Shown: one piece after another, positions 1 to 10,552 of the stretch
How the letters are laid out: every line of letters begins with the position of its first letter
Position numbering within the stretch: the first letter of the stretch is position 1
Assembly (NCBI GenBank): GCA_016787785.1
Contig: JAEUTO010000011.1
Span: forward strand, 310,001 to 374,000
Direction: 5' to 3'
Source: Bacteroidia bacterium
GTDB taxonomy: Bacteria; Bacteroidota; Bacteroidia; B-17B0; Aurantibacillaceae
Length of the DNA stretch: 64,000 bases
Position numbers and translations under genes: made by a program
Notes under the pieces: model-generated
Told to the model about the DNA's origin: nothing
The model's database searches: none
What the model saw: the letters and a program-made list of their open reading frames with translations, nothing else

Positions 1-344
1 TCGTTCTCATCCGTTAAAATTACCGGAACAGATGTGTTTTCCTGCAAAACTTTTAAAACGAACGAAACGTCTTGCGCATCTGCACTTAATTGTTTTGTTG
101 CTTCGGCATATAACTCCGCTTTTTTTCGTTCGCCTTCCTTTATTTTTTCAAATAGTTCGTTTGTAAATTTTACGAGATTAGCTTTCTTTTGAACGGCTTT
201 TGCCCAAAGCTCTACTTTCTCTTTTTCATTAGTAGAGATGGTCTTAACCAAATTACGGGTGTACCATAACGACGCAATAATTATAACCAAAGCCGATGCG
301 GCAAGGCCTAATTTCCAACGTTGTTTTTTGTTATAGATATTCAC
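1..344 (-). CDS. Sensor histidine kinase, N-terminal part (cut by window edge)
   Basis: The reading frame runs off the left edge, so only about 114 N-terminal residues are visible. They show a short basic N-terminus, one membrane segment at about residues 11-28, then a charged helical stretch. The start MNIYNKKQRWKLGLA and the following 'KVELWAKAVQKKA' helix resemble the N-terminus of a common Bacteroidota membrane sensor kinase; the catalytic domains lie outside the window. I chose the GTG at 344 because it gives the family start and no ATG lies upstream in frame. It begins 33 bases after the stop of the AsmA-like gene on the same strand, so the two may be co-transcribed. The kinase call rests on recalled family similarity only. 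Confidence 0.6.
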   Translation of the reverse strand, partial: MNIYNKKQRWKLGLAASALVIIIASLWYTRNLVKTISTNEKEKVELWAKAVQKKANLVKFTNELFEKIKEGERKKAELYAEATKQLSADAQDVSFVLKVLQENTSVPVILTDEN

Positions 345-376
345 TCCTACAAAATAATTACTTAAAGATACGATTT

Positions 377-2974
377 TTAGAAATCATCGTCGTCATCCTT
401 CTTCTTTTTTGGTTCTAACGTTTTTTTAGGCTTATTATTGTTGGGTTTCTCCAATTCAAAGGCCTGATCGGCTTTCTCCTTCTTTTTTGTTGAAACAGAG
501 TCTTTTTTAAATAGGCCAAATTCCTCTTTAAGCAGTTGTTTTAAATTCTGTTTCTCTTCTTTAAGATCTTTTTTAATGTTCTCCTTTAGTCCTTTTCTAT
601 CGTACTTAATTATAGGCTTATCAACTGTTCCGGTCATCAGTATAAAAGCACTTCGTTTGTTATCCGGATCATTTTCAATAGGGCCAAATTCTTCTTCCTC
701 ATTTTTGTGTTTTCTCTTTTTGGCAAGCAATTCACTTATCAATAATTCTATATGATAATTAATATCATTATCAAACGTATGTGATCCCCAAAAAATAATA
801 TTTAAAGCGGAATTTTTTATGGTTGTGCTTGGCAAAATAATTGTTTGTTCTTTTATTTCTATCGTACTTTGCAAATTTGAGAACTTTATTCTTTGAAGGT
901 CTTGTATGTCTACAAATTTCGATAAGCTCAACAAAGGTTTAAAGTCGATCAGTTCACCTCTGTCTATATTTAAATTAATGTTTGACCTAACTGAATTAAG
1001 ATCGGACTCAAGGGCGTTGCTCCAACTACCCGAAAATTCAACGGTTGCGGTTGCCAAACCTTTAATGTTCTTTTCCTGCAAGGTTGTTTGACCAAAATTG
1101 TTTAGCTGGCTAAACATGGCATTAATATTTATGTTCTTTAATTTACTTTGCATTACCACATCCAGTTTACTTCCAGAATTATCTGCAAATGCATCAATCT
1201 CCGCTTCGCCCTGCATAGTATTAAGTTTCATGTCGCTTACAATTGCTTTTTGATCTTTAATTTCAATTTCGCCGGTAACAGATTGCGCTTCAAATTTTGC
1301 ATAGCTGAATTTTAATATTGCGGCGTTTAACTTAAACTGTATGTTTTTTGGGATCAGCGGCGCCGATTTATCTTCAGAAGAGCTATACTTCATCATAAAA
1401 TCTTCCAGTTTAATATAATTCGCAAATAAGCTTCCGGTTATAATCAAAGGTGATGTTTTATCTGACAAATAATTAAATATGCCCGGCAGCTTTCCGTTTA
1501 AAACTATATCCGAACTTCCGCGTTTCAATTTCAGATCCTTCACCTCAACCTCGCGGTCTTTAGCGGTTACCGAGCAATTCTCTATTGCAAAAATATTTTC
1601 ATCGCCTTTAAATTGCGCCTCAAGATTTGTAACAGTTGCATCTAAATTTAATTTTACTTTGGTTGAAAACGTTTGGTCTTTAAGGTCGCTTAACAATCCT
1701 TCTACTTCTGAATTTATTCTTAGTTTCCCTTTTAATTTAGCCAGAGTATCTATCGGCCAAAAATTCTGCAACGTCTCCAGATCGGAAGTTGCATCAACTA
1801 ATAAACGGATAAATGGATTTGAAAAATCGTTTATTGAAAGACTGCCTTTTAGCTCATCGTTATTTAATTGTAAATGAACATTGGTAAGATCGAGTTTAGA
1901 GGTTGAATTCGTATACACAAGTTTGCCCTCCATATTAATACTTTTTGCTGTTGTGGAGGTAGGTTTATAGGTTACTTCAGCGTTCTTTATTCCAAATCCG
2001 CTTTGTAATTCAAAATTTGTTTTGCCCGAATAATTAAAACTTCCTTTCGTATAAAACTCGCCATCACTTTTATAATCGTTGGCTTTTTGTTTCTGATCTT
2101 CGGGCAGTAAAGACAGAACGGTTGCTATATCAAGATCAGAGGCTTCATAATCAATTTTCATGTTTTGCAAACTATCGGCATATGCAAAATTTCCATTTAA
2201 ATTAAAAAGCATGCTGTTCAAACTAAAGCTTGTTTTTTCAAACAAATAATTATTACCGTTTACTTTAAGGCTAATGTTTAAGTTACAATTTTTGTTCTTT
2301 AAAAACGTTCTTTTGCTTGCGGCAATTTGATTAATGACCAGTTTGCCTTTTGAACTCATGTCATATTCAACATCGCTAAAATTTCCTTTAAAGCTTAATT
2401 CATTAATTAAAAGATCTGTTTTAAAAATTCTTGATCGGTCTCTATAAATAACACGACAATTTTCCAATTGAATTAAGTTGAGATTAAAATTGATAGAGTC
2501 GTTTTTGTTTTCGCCTTTCGCTTCTTCCCAGAAAATATAATTTGGTTTTCCTGTTTTTGTTAAGCCGGGTTTTGCGAGTGCATTCTTGAGCGTGATCTTT
2601 TTAATATCATATTTTTTATTCCAGAGGTCGCTAATACTAAAATGCAGATTAAGTTGTTCGGCAAACAAAAGTGTATCGCGTTTTTTAATTTGTAAAGCTT
2701 CCAGCATTAAAACATTTTTAAATTCCATAGAACAATCCGGAAATGTTTTTAAAATGGTGAGATCAATATTTTTTGGGTCTATCGTAACTTCCGACTTAAG
2801 ATGTTTATTGATCTCTCCCAACAAAGCAGCTTTTACTTCATCCTGGTAAATAAACAAAAGGCTAACCAACGTTACGCAAATTAAAACAAAAGTAAGCCCA
2901 AGGTAAAAAATGGTTTTTACAATTCGTTTTAGTACCGATTTCTTTTTAGGGGCTATTTCAGGCGCGTTTTCCAA
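377..2974 (-). CDS. AsmA family protein
   Basis: This 865-residue protein has one N-terminal membrane helix (about residues 17-45) followed by a long beta-rich region, the layout of AsmA-like proteins, which in other bacteria act in outer-membrane biogenesis and lipid transport between membranes. The segment after the helix (EINKHLKSEVTIDPKNIDL) and the later 'IKGLATATVEFSGSWSN' region match the AsmA N- and C-terminal modules. The C-terminus is strongly charged, with lysine runs and a final DDDDDF. The start is TTG, with no ATG before residue 81, which would remove the membrane anchor. The function in this organism is inferred from family only. Confidence 0.8.
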   Translation of the reverse strand: MENAPEIAPKKKSVLKRIVKTIFYLGLTFVLICVTLVSLLFIYQDEVKAALLGEINKHLKSEVTIDPKNIDLTILKTFPDCSMEFKNVLMLEALQIKKRDTLLFAEQLNLHFSISDLWNKKYDIKKITLKNALAKPGLTKTGKPNYIFWEEAKGENKNDSINFNLNLIQLENCRVIYRDRSRIFKTDLLINELSFKGNFSDVEYDMSSKGKLVINQIAASKRTFLKNKNCNLNISLKVNGNNYLFEKTSFSLNSMLFNLNGNFAYADSLQNMKIDYEASDLDIATVLSLLPEDQKQKANDYKSDGEFYTKGSFNYSGKTNFELQSGFGIKNAEVTYKPTSTTAKSINMEGKLVYTNSTSKLDLTNVHLQLNNDELKGSLSINDFSNPFIRLLVDATSDLETLQNFWPIDTLAKLKGKLRINSEVEGLLSDLKDQTFSTKVKLNLDATVTNLEAQFKGDENIFAIENCSVTAKDREVEVKDLKLKRGSSDIVLNGKLPGIFNYLSDKTSPLIITGSLFANYIKLEDFMMKYSSSEDKSAPLIPKNIQFKLNAAILKFSYAKFEAQSVTGEIEIKDQKAIVSDMKLNTMQGEAEIDAFADNSGSKLDVVMQSKLKNININAMFSQLNNFGQTTLQEKNIKGLATATVEFSGSWSNALESDLNSVRSNINLNIDRGELIDFKPLLSLSKFVDIQDLQRIKFSNLQSTIEIKEQTIILPSTTIKNSALNIIFWGSHTFDNDINYHIELLISELLAKKRKHKNEEEEFGPIENDPDNKRSAFILMTGTVDKPIIKYDRKGLKENIKKDLKEEKQNLKQLLKEEFGLFKKDSVSTKKKEKADQAFELEKPNNNKPKKTLEPKKKKDDDDDF

Positions 2975-3095
2975 TAAGGTAAATTTCAGTAAAACTATAA
3001 CTCCTATTAAGTTTTAAGTTACTAGAAATAAACAATTGGCTTTTTATAAAATTACTGTCTCGAGGACCTTAATTCTCACAATAAATACAAAAATA

Positions 3096-4271
3096 TTAAT
3101 CTATGATGAGTTTTTGAGAGAAGGCATCCTGCTGATCTGAACCCGAAATAAGATAAATTCCTTTCACAAAATCATCTTTAGAAACTTCAATGATAGCCGG
3201 GGCCTCTGGCTGCACGCTTATCTCTTCCACCAATCTGCCTGTAATATCATGGATCTGAACGGTTTTACTAAGCGGCTTTTTTTCATAACCGATCTTAATT
3301 ACTTCAGTAGTTTGATTTACCCAGATAGGCGAGCCCGCTTTGTTTTTAAAGTTAACGGCAATTGTTTTGTGTGTTTGCATCGAGCCGTCTTTGTCCACAT
3401 GTTTTAAGCGGTAATAGTTTAAGCCAATAACCGGATCTTTGTCGTAATTAAAATAAGCTTGATTGTTTCCTTCACCATTAGCAGCTAAAGGATAAATGGT
3501 GTTTAAAGGCGAATAATAGATTCCGTCGCTGCTTTTTTCCAATAAATAATAGGCCACATTTTTTTCTGTTGCAGCAAGCCATTTTAGTAGCACCTCGTTT
3601 TCTAAAGGTTCGGCATAGAAGTCTTTCAAGTTAATTGGTAAAACTCCGCTGCAGCTAGGGCCACAAGTGCCGCTTAGGTTTACTGTAAAAGTAATGAGTT
3701 CGTCAGAGCGATTAGATTGTCCGCCAATATTAAAAGAGCCTCCTGTTAAGATCATCTGTACAGTGCCGTCGGAATTAGAGCAACCGCCAATTAAGCTGGA
3801 AACGCCGGTAGTATAAGTTCCAAGGGCGGCGTATGCTCCGCAGGTGCCAACATTTACAACCATAGTTGAACCCTGTGCAATAACTAGGCCTCCTGTATTA
3901 GTAATAAAAACATCGTCCCCCGAATCCATGCCACAGTTGCTACAGCCAATACCCGATGGGTTTACCGGGGCGCCAAAATAATTTCGTTTCATAAATTGTG
4001 CTGTAATTGTAGCTGTGCAGCCGGCTGGCAATGAATAATTTGTTGAATAATTATCGGTTGTGCCGCCTCCTAAAACAGAAGTTCCACAAGCTGTCGGCGA
4101 AAACGCAGGAACATAAAGCGAAGCTAAATTGCAATAATTGGCGCCATTACCACAACCGGCCAAAGCATTTTGATTTATCATAGCACCGCTTATATTGCAA
4201 CCGGAAAAAGACACCTGGCCGAAAAAAGCGCTAACTATTAAAAATAAAAATATGGTATAAACTTTTTTCAT
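3096..4271 (-). CDS. Secreted protein with T9SS type A sorting domain
   Basis: The 391-residue protein begins with a clear signal peptide (MKKVYTIFLFLIVSAFFGQ) and then a cysteine- and glycine-rich N-terminal region of about 190 residues that I do not recognise. Residues from about 215 (LPINLKDFYAEPLENEVLLK) form the immunoglobulin-like segment that commonly precedes the sorting domain in Bacteroidota cargo. The last 75 or so residues (VQIHDITGRLVEE, then 'GIYLISG') are a type A T9SS C-terminal domain, so the protein is expected to cross the outer membrane by the type IX system and to be anchored or released at the surface. The many cysteines in the N-terminal half suggest disulfides. Its ligand or activity is unknown. 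Confidence 0.85.
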   Translation of the reverse strand: MKKVYTIFLFLIVSAFFGQVSFSGCNISGAMINQNALAGCGNGANYCNLASLYVPAFSPTACGTSVLGGGTTDNYSTNYSLPAGCTATITAQFMKRNYFGAPVNPSGIGCSNCGMDSGDDVFITNTGGLVIAQGSTMVVNVGTCGAYAALGTYTTGVSSLIGGCSNSDGTVQMILTGGSFNIGGQSNRSDELITFTVNLSGTCGPSCSGVLPINLKDFYAEPLENEVLLKWLAATEKNVAYYLLEKSSDGIYYSPLNTIYPLAANGEGNNQAYFNYDKDPVIGLNYYRLKHVDKDGSMQTHKTIAVNFKNKAGSPIWVNQTTEVIKIGYEKKPLSKTVQIHDITGRLVEEISVQPEAPAIIEVSKDDFVKGIYLISGSDQQDAFSQKLIID

Positions 4272-4539
4272 TCTGTTTTACTAACAGTAAATTAAAAAAG
4301 CGGTTAAGGTTTAATTTGATTTATGAAACAAAAGATCAAATTCCTTTAGGGTGTTCACTTCTTGTTTAAGTGCAACACGAATTTAGGACTTTTAGCTATT
4401 ACAAATTGTTTAGACATATTAAGTAAATATTAACTTTTTTGCTTAATAATTGCTAAAACAGAGGCTTATTTTGTGCTTTTATTGTTAAAATGGGCTTAGG
4501 GGATTTTCAATCTGTTGCAAATTTTGTAAATTTAATGCT

Positions 4540-5368
<829 letters not shown>

Positions 5369-5377
5369 ATCTTAATT

Positions 5378-7390
5378 ATGTCAACACTAACAGGAGTTTC
5401 ATTTAAAGAAATAATATTACAGGGCATACCGGAACAATTGCCGGAAGCAAAACCATACGACGGTAATATCAATCACGCGCCAAAACGTAAGGACATTTTA
5501 AATGCCGAAGAAAAAAAACTAGCCATTCGTAATGCGCTTCGTTATTTTGATCCAAAACATCATTCAGTTTTAGCAAAAGAATTTGCGCACGAATTAAAAA
5601 CATACGGCCGTGTTTATATGCATCGCTTTAGGCCCGATTACAAAATTTACGCACGACCTATTAATGAGTATCCTCATAAAAGCATACAAGCTGCGGCTAT
5701 TATGCACATGCTTAGTAACAACTTAGACTACGCCGTTGCGCAACATCCACACGAGTTAATTACCTATGGTGGTAACGGCTCTGTCTTTCAAAATTGGGCA
5801 CAGTATCTTTTAACCATGCAGTATTTAGCTGTTATGACAAACGAGCAAACACTTGTTTTATACAGCGGCCACCCTATGGGTTTATTTCCATCGCATAAAG
5901 ATGCGCCACGAGTTGTTGTTACTAATGGTATGATGATACCTAATTACAGCAAGCCTGATGATTGGGAAAAATTTAATGCATTAGGCGTAACACAATACGG
6001 GCAAATGACCGCAGGTAGTTTTATGTATATTGGCCCGCAGGGTATTGTACACGGCACAACCATAACCGTTATGAACGCGGCACGCAAGAAATTCCATACC
6101 GAAGAAGAACGTAAAGGTAAATTATTTGTTACCTGCGGTCTTGGCGGTATGAGCGGCGCACAACCAAAGGCTGCAAAAATTGCCGGGCTTGTTTCGGTAA
6201 CTGCAGAGATAAATCCTAAAGCTGTGGCAACAAGGCATTCGCAAGGTTGGGTAGACGAAGTTTTTCCTGATCTTGACAAATTGATAGTTCGTATTAAGGA
6301 AGCGCAAAAAAATAAAGAAGCAGTAAGTTTGGCTTACCAAGGTAACGCAGTTGATCTTTGGGAGAAGTTATTGAAAGAAAATATTCTGGTAGATATTGGC
6401 ACCGATCAATCCTCGTTACACAATCCGTGGGCGGGCGGCTATTATCCACAAGGCCTTAGCTATGAAGAGTCTAACAAATTAATGGCCGAAAACCCTGCAA
6501 AGTTTAAAGAAGAAGTTCAAAAAACATTACGCGCACATGCCGGTTGTATAAATAAATTTGCCGCAAAAGGCATGTACTTTTTTGATTATGGTAATGCTTT
6601 TTTATTAGAAGCAAGCCGTGCCGGTGCTGATATATTAGAAAAGAACGGCGACTTTAAATACAAAAGTTATGTGCAGGATATTTTAGGGCCAATGTGTTTT
6701 GATTATGGTTTTGGTCCTTTCCGCTGGGTATGTACAAGCGCAAACGAAAATGATCTTAGAAAAACTGATGAATTAGCACTAACTGTTTTAGAAGAGATTT
6801 ACAAAACTGCGCCAAAAGAAATTCAACAACAATTAATGGATAATATTTTGTGGATAAAGAATGCCATGCAAAATAATTTAGTGGTTGGTTCACAAGCGCG
6901 TATCCTATATGCAGATAGCGAAGGAAGGATAAAAGTTGCGAAGGCAATTAATAAAGCCATTAAAGAAGGAAAAATTACAGCGCCTGTTGTTTTAGGAAGA
7001 GATCATCATGATGTAAGCGGCACCGATAGCCCTTATAGAGAAACCTCCAACATTTACGACGGTAGTAAATTTACCGCTGATATGGCCGTACAAAATTTTG
7101 TAGGTGATGCATTTAGAGGTGCCACATGGATAAGTTTACATAACGGTGGTGGCGTTGGCTGGGGCGAAGTAATAAACGGTGGTTTTGGGTTAGTGTTGGA
7201 TGGAACCGACGATGCAGAAAGAAGGTTGGAACAAATGTTATTTTGGGATGTAAATAATGGTATCTCAAGAAGAGCTTGGGCGCGTAACGATGAAGCGCTC
7301 TTTGCTATTAAACGCGAAATGGAACGCACCCCGAATTTAAAAATTACACTTCCCAATTTGGTAGATAATAAATTATTGGAAAATCTTTAA
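5378..7390 (+). CDS. hutU: Urocanate hydratase
   Basis: The 670-residue protein is a urocanase, which adds water to urocanate to give imidazolone propionate in histidine breakdown. Its length matches the long form of the enzyme found in Bacteroidota and animals rather than the roughly 555-residue proteobacterial form. Visible signatures are the NAD+-binding glycine-rich stretch VTCGLGGMSGAQPKA, the conserved 'LYSGHPMGLFPS', 'GPMCFDYGFGPFRWVCTS' and the C-terminal 'LHNGGGVGWGEVINGGFG'. The start ATG lies nine bases after the DUF5522 gene. No hutH, hutI or hutG is present in the window, so the rest of the pathway must be elsewhere. A strong terminator follows. Confidence 0.95.
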   Translation: MSTLTGVSFKEIILQGIPEQLPEAKPYDGNINHAPKRKDILNAEEKKLAIRNALRYFDPKHHSVLAKEFAHELKTYGRVYMHRFRPDYKIYARPINEYPHKSIQAAAIMHMLSNNLDYAVAQHPHELITYGGNGSVFQNWAQYLLTMQYLAVMTNEQTLVLYSGHPMGLFPSHKDAPRVVVTNGMMIPNYSKPDDWEKFNALGVTQYGQMTAGSFMYIGPQGIVHGTTITVMNAARKKFHTEEERKGKLFVTCGLGGMSGAQPKAAKIAGLVSVTAEINPKAVATRHSQGWVDEVFPDLDKLIVRIKEAQKNKEAVSLAYQGNAVDLWEKLLKENILVDIGTDQSSLHNPWAGGYYPQGLSYEESNKLMAENPAKFKEEVQKTLRAHAGCINKFAAKGMYFFDYGNAFLLEASRAGADILEKNGDFKYKSYVQDILGPMCFDYGFGPFRWVCTSANENDLRKTDELALTVLEEIYKTAPKEIQQQLMDNILWIKNAMQNNLVVGSQARILYADSEGRIKVAKAINKAIKEGKITAPVVLGRDHHDVSGTDSPYRETSNIYDGSKFTADMAVQNFVGDAFRGATWISLHNGGGVGWGEVINGGFGLVLDGTDDAERRLEQMLFWDVNNGISRRAWARNDEALFAIKREMERTPNLKITLPNLVDNKLLENL

Positions 7391-7412
7391 TTCTTTTTAA
7401 AAAATGAAAAGA

Positions 7413-7445
7413 AAAAACCCGCTCACATTCTGTAAGCGGGTTTTT
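7413..7445 (+). terminator. Rho-independent terminator after hutU
   Basis: The stem AAAAACCCGCT pairs with AGCGGGTTTTT around an 11-base loop, followed by T-rich sequence. It is A/T-flanked on both sides, so it could also stop the small gene transcribed from the right on the minus strand. Confidence 0.85.
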
Positions 7446-7493
7446 GATTTGTCTAGTTCACTATTTTTGAGATAGCAAAATTGACGGTGTTTA

Positions 7494-7640
7494 TTATTTA
7501 CGCTTTTGTGTTAGATCTTTTTTAAGATCAGCGTTTTGTTTTTTATTTTTCTCTGTTTCTTTCTTGTGCGTTTCTGCGCCATGTGATGGAGCCGCTTTTT
7601 TAATGCGCTCTCTTGCATCGTCTCTTCCTGTGTTTGGCAT
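7494..7640 (-). CDS. Small basic hypothetical protein
   Basis: An ATG-started frame of 48 codons encodes a very polar, lysine-rich peptide beginning MPNTGRDDARERIKKAAPSH and ending DLTQKRK. It has no cysteine, no hydrophobic segment and probably little fixed fold. It sits alone between the hutU terminator and the PiT gene terminator, in a place where no other gene fits, and the frame is uninterrupted with a biased composition. I recall no named family. It may be a nucleic-acid-binding or stress mini-protein, but that is a guess from charge alone. Confidence 0.5.
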   Translation of the reverse strand: MPNTGRDDARERIKKAAPSHGAETHKKETEKNKKQNADLKKDLTQKRK

Positions 7641-7734
7641 AAGTACTTTTTTTAATTATTTCTTACTTTATAATTCGCAAGAAACAGGCCAAAACAGTAC
7701 AGAATTATAGATCAATGTGTTATAAAAAGGCAAA

Positions 7735-7765
7735 CAAAAAACCTGTGTATACAAATACACAGGTT
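7735..7765 (-). terminator. Rho-independent terminator after the PiT gene
   Basis: AACCTGTGTAT (7740-7750) and ATACACAGGTT (7755-7765) form a perfect 11-bp stem with a 4-base loop. Read on the minus strand it is followed by a T-rich run, 32 bases past the PiT stop codon. Confidence 0.85.
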
Positions 7766-7796
7766 CATAAAAGCTTTTCTACAATAAACAATAAAA

Positions 7797-9200
7797 TTAT
7801 AGAATAGCGCGGAACAACAAGAACAGTCCTCCCGATAAAATAATTGTTACCGGTAATGTTAACAACCATGCCAATGCAATGGTTTTAATAGTGCCTTTTT
7901 GTAAATTCTTTAATCCTTTTTTAGCCACCATAGAGCCGGCAATGCCGGAAGATAACATATGTGTTGTAGAAACCGGAACGCCATAAGCAGATGCCATGCC
8001 AATACCCATTGATGCTACTAATTCGGCACTGGCGCCTTGTGCATAACTCATGTGCTGTTTGCCAATTTTCTCGCCAACTGTTTTTACGATACGTTTCCAG
8101 CCCACCATGGTACCAAGGCCTAAACATAACGAGATTATTATTATTACCCACGATGGTGCATACTCTACTAATTTTTTTGTAGCTTTTATTTCGTGTGTTA
8201 GTTCTTTTATTTCGTTAGCACTTAAAGTTAGGTTGCCACCTTTAATTATTTTGTCGGTGTTCTTTGTAATTTTGATAACATCTTTTCTTAAAGAGAAGCG
8301 TTCTTTTAAAGCAATTTCATCCGAATTAAATTTACCAACGGTTAGTTCTTCAAAATGATCTGAGTATTTCATGATCTCGGCAAACATTACTTTTTCTTTT
8401 TTAGCAAGTACCGTGGTATCTGCTTTTGCCATTAGTAATTCTATTTTGTTTACGTTGCCGTTAACGCTTTGCAGGTTGACGCTTGAATCTACCGCAAACT
8501 GCCCTGGCAATACAGCAATTAGAATAAGCATAATTAAACCTACGCCTTTTTGTCCATCATTCTGACCATGGAAAAAGCTTACCAGGCCGCAGGTTAACCA
8601 TAATAACATGCGGATCCAAAGAGGGGGCATTTTTCCCGGAATTGGTTCTTTATATATTATTTCGTTTTTTATAAAACGTTTAAAAATAAACATCATAATA
8701 ATAGCAACCGAAAAGCCAATTAATGGTGATAATAATAATGCCAACCCTGTATCTTTTGCCTTGTCCCAATTAACTGCCGAAAGACCAAGATCGCCGGGCA
8801 AAAAAGCAAAGGCCAAACCAATTCCTAAGATGGAACCAATAAGTGTGTGTGAACTTGATGAAGGAATACCAAAATACCAGGTGCCAAAATTCCAAATAAT
8901 AGCACTTACCAATAATGCCAAAATCATTGCTACACCATGATACGGGTTACTATCTACCAAAGCATCCATTGGCAATAAGTTTACAATGCCCATGGCTACT
9001 GCAATACCTCCCAACATAACGCCAGTAAAATTTAAGATGCCGCTATAAACTACAGCTACAGTAGGTTTCATTGAATTGGTATAAATAACAGTAGCTACGG
9101 CGTTTGCTGTATCATGAAAACCATTAATAAACTCGAAAAAACAAGCTAATACAAGGCAAAGTATTAATAAAACAGTAAGTGTTGTGTCTAATCCAAACAT
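7797..9200 (-). CDS. pit: PiT family inorganic phosphate transporter
   Basis: The 467-residue membrane protein carries the PHO4/PiT repeat: GFHDTANA at residues 27-34 in the first half and 'GVPVSTTHML' in the second. The two hydrophobic halves are separated by a soluble insert of roughly 100 residues (about 235-340) rich in lysine and glutamate. PiT proteins import metal-phosphate complexes in symport with protons or sodium across the inner membrane. The gene follows the phosphate-selective porin gene with a 61-base gap that holds an 11-bp-phased direct repeat. The PhoU-like DUF47 partner that often accompanies PiT genes is not in the window. Confidence 0.92.
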   Translation of the reverse strand: MFGLDTTLTVLLILCLVLACFFEFINGFHDTANAVATVIYTNSMKPTVAVVYSGILNFTGVMLGGIAVAMGIVNLLPMDALVDSNPYHGVAMILALLVSAIIWNFGTWYFGIPSSSSHTLIGSILGIGLAFAFLPGDLGLSAVNWDKAKDTGLALLLSPLIGFSVAIIMMFIFKRFIKNEIIYKEPIPGKMPPLWIRMLLWLTCGLVSFFHGQNDGQKGVGLIMLILIAVLPGQFAVDSSVNLQSVNGNVNKIELLMAKADTTVLAKKEKVMFAEIMKYSDHFEELTVGKFNSDEIALKERFSLRKDVIKITKNTDKIIKGGNLTLSANEIKELTHEIKATKKLVEYAPSWVIIIISLCLGLGTMVGWKRIVKTVGEKIGKQHMSYAQGASAELVASMGIGMASAYGVPVSTTHMLSSGIAGSMVAKKGLKNLQKGTIKTIALAWLLTLPVTIILSGGLFLLFRAIL

Positions 9201-9246
9201 AATGTGTGTTTAATATTGTTCAAATCTCTTGGTTTTTATTGCTCCC

Positions 9247-9265
9247 AATGTTAAGCTAATGTTAA
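9247..9265 (-). promoter_or_regulatory. Candidate Pho-type box upstream of pit
   Basis: The 8-mer AATGTTAA occurs at 9247-9254 and again at 9258-9265, exactly 11 bases apart. Read on the minus strand this is TTAACA-N5-TTAACA, the geometry recognised by PhoB/PhoP-type response regulators. It lies about 47 bases before the pit start and its distal copy overlaps the end of the porin gene. A near-identical pair precedes the porin gene. Confidence 0.5.
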
Positions 9266-10503
9266 ATCCCCAGCTCTACCTGGAAAACAGCAAAGAAATA
9301 CTTGTTATGGTCGGTATTTGTTGATAGATCCCTTTCCCGATTATAAAAAATATTGCCCTGAACCTTTACTTTATGCTTATTTAAATATTTGGTTACACCC
9401 AAACCATATTGTTCGTTTTCTCTCACAGAAGATAAAACGTCGTGATGAGGGCTTAGCAATGAATGTCTTGCAGCAATTTCCCATTGACTTTTAAAACAAT
9501 AGCTTAGTTGAGTATTTATACCATCACCGGTAATAATTGTTCTCGATTTACCGTCCGTTCCCTTAACTACTGGACTTCCATCAGTATCTCTTCTGATATA
9601 TTCCGCGGTAAGCGCTAAACCTTTATACTTAAATAAAAAATCGGCCAAATACAAATTGAAGCTTTTTGTGCCATAAAGATCCTTACCCAATTGACCGGCG
9701 GATCTTACCGCAAGGTCATTTAACTGGTATCCCCCGGCTATAGATATCTTCGGTTTTTCCTCGCGTATAATATCCCCTTCAAAATAATCCCCGCCATCTG
9801 TAAAATTCCCAAGCGGTAATATTTCTAACCTTCCTGTATATGAAAGGCCTGCATTACTTGTAACTGAATTTCTTCCTTCGCCACTTGAAACGGCTACTTT
9901 GGGAACAACTAAAAAGTTTTCGGTAACATGGCCGGTGTAGTTTATAAATAAACCAAAATCCCTATCAGGAGTAAAATTTGCGTTTACAATAGAACGATCA
10001 TAAAATTGTAATGCGCCCGAAGAGTTAACGCGTTGCCGATTACCAGGCAATTTACCCTGGCCAAAACCAATTTGTAACTGTTTAACAGGTTTATAAAAGA
10101 TCATTGCGTCTCGAACTACATTTGGACTTGTATTTTGGCTTGTTGCATCTGCTACGCTCCAATCCATGTCGCCACGCGAAAAGGATAATTGTAAATAATA
10201 TGTTAACTTAGGGTTAACAACGTGTCCCGTAAAACTTAATCTACAACGGCGAACCCTTGCTTCAAATGAAGAAGGACTAAGATCCTCATCGCTTACTGTA
10301 TTAAAAAGTGCGCGATTTTGAATTCTAAATCTTAGATTAAGAGAATAAGAGCTGTCAGGCGTTGAAAAACCAAGCCCGTTCTTGAAATTGAAGTAGGGCG
10401 TTTTAGCTGTTTTTACAGGGGCTTCCTGGGAAACAAAAACGGTGGGTACTAGTAGTAATAGTAAATAAAGAGATTTAAAAAGTAAGCTTTTTTCCATTTG
10501 CAT
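9262..10503 (-). CDS. Phosphate-selective porin (OprO/OprP family)
   Basis: The 413-residue protein has a signal peptide (about residues 1-25) and then a beta-barrel pattern. Segments such as SLNLRFRIQNRALF, 'RVRRCRLSFTGHVVNPKLTY', 'DAMIFYKPVKQLQIGFGQGK' and the terminal 'KYFFAVFQVELGI' match the OprO/OprP porin family, outer-membrane channels with preference for phosphate or polyphosphate. The neighbouring inner-membrane PiT transporter downstream fits a two-step phosphate uptake route. Up to three residues precede the MEKS start; either Met is possible. Upstream lies a repeated AATGTTAA/AACGTTAA element. Confidence 0.85.
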   Translation of the reverse strand: MQMEKSLLFKSLYLLLLLVPTVFVSQEAPVKTAKTPYFNFKNGLGFSTPDSSYSLNLRFRIQNRALFNTVSDEDLSPSSFEARVRRCRLSFTGHVVNPKLTYYLQLSFSRGDMDWSVADATSQNTSPNVVRDAMIFYKPVKQLQIGFGQGKLPGNRQRVNSSGALQFYDRSIVNANFTPDRDFGLFINYTGHVTENFLVVPKVAVSSGEGRNSVTSNAGLSYTGRLEILPLGNFTDGGDYFEGDIIREEKPKISIAGGYQLNDLAVRSAGQLGKDLYGTKSFNLYLADFLFKYKGLALTAEYIRRDTDGSPVVKGTDGKSRTIITGDGINTQLSYCFKSQWEIAARHSLLSPHHDVLSSVRENEQYGLGVTKYLNKHKVKVQGNIFYNRERDLSTNTDHNKYFFAVFQVELGI

Positions 10504-10552
10504 AAGATTTTACTGCAAATTAAAAGTTACTAAATCACTTTAAAATCACCTC

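Noticed and set aside
5944-6279. Minus-strand open frames inside hutU
   Set aside because: They run across the conserved core of urocanase and show no family pattern or start context.
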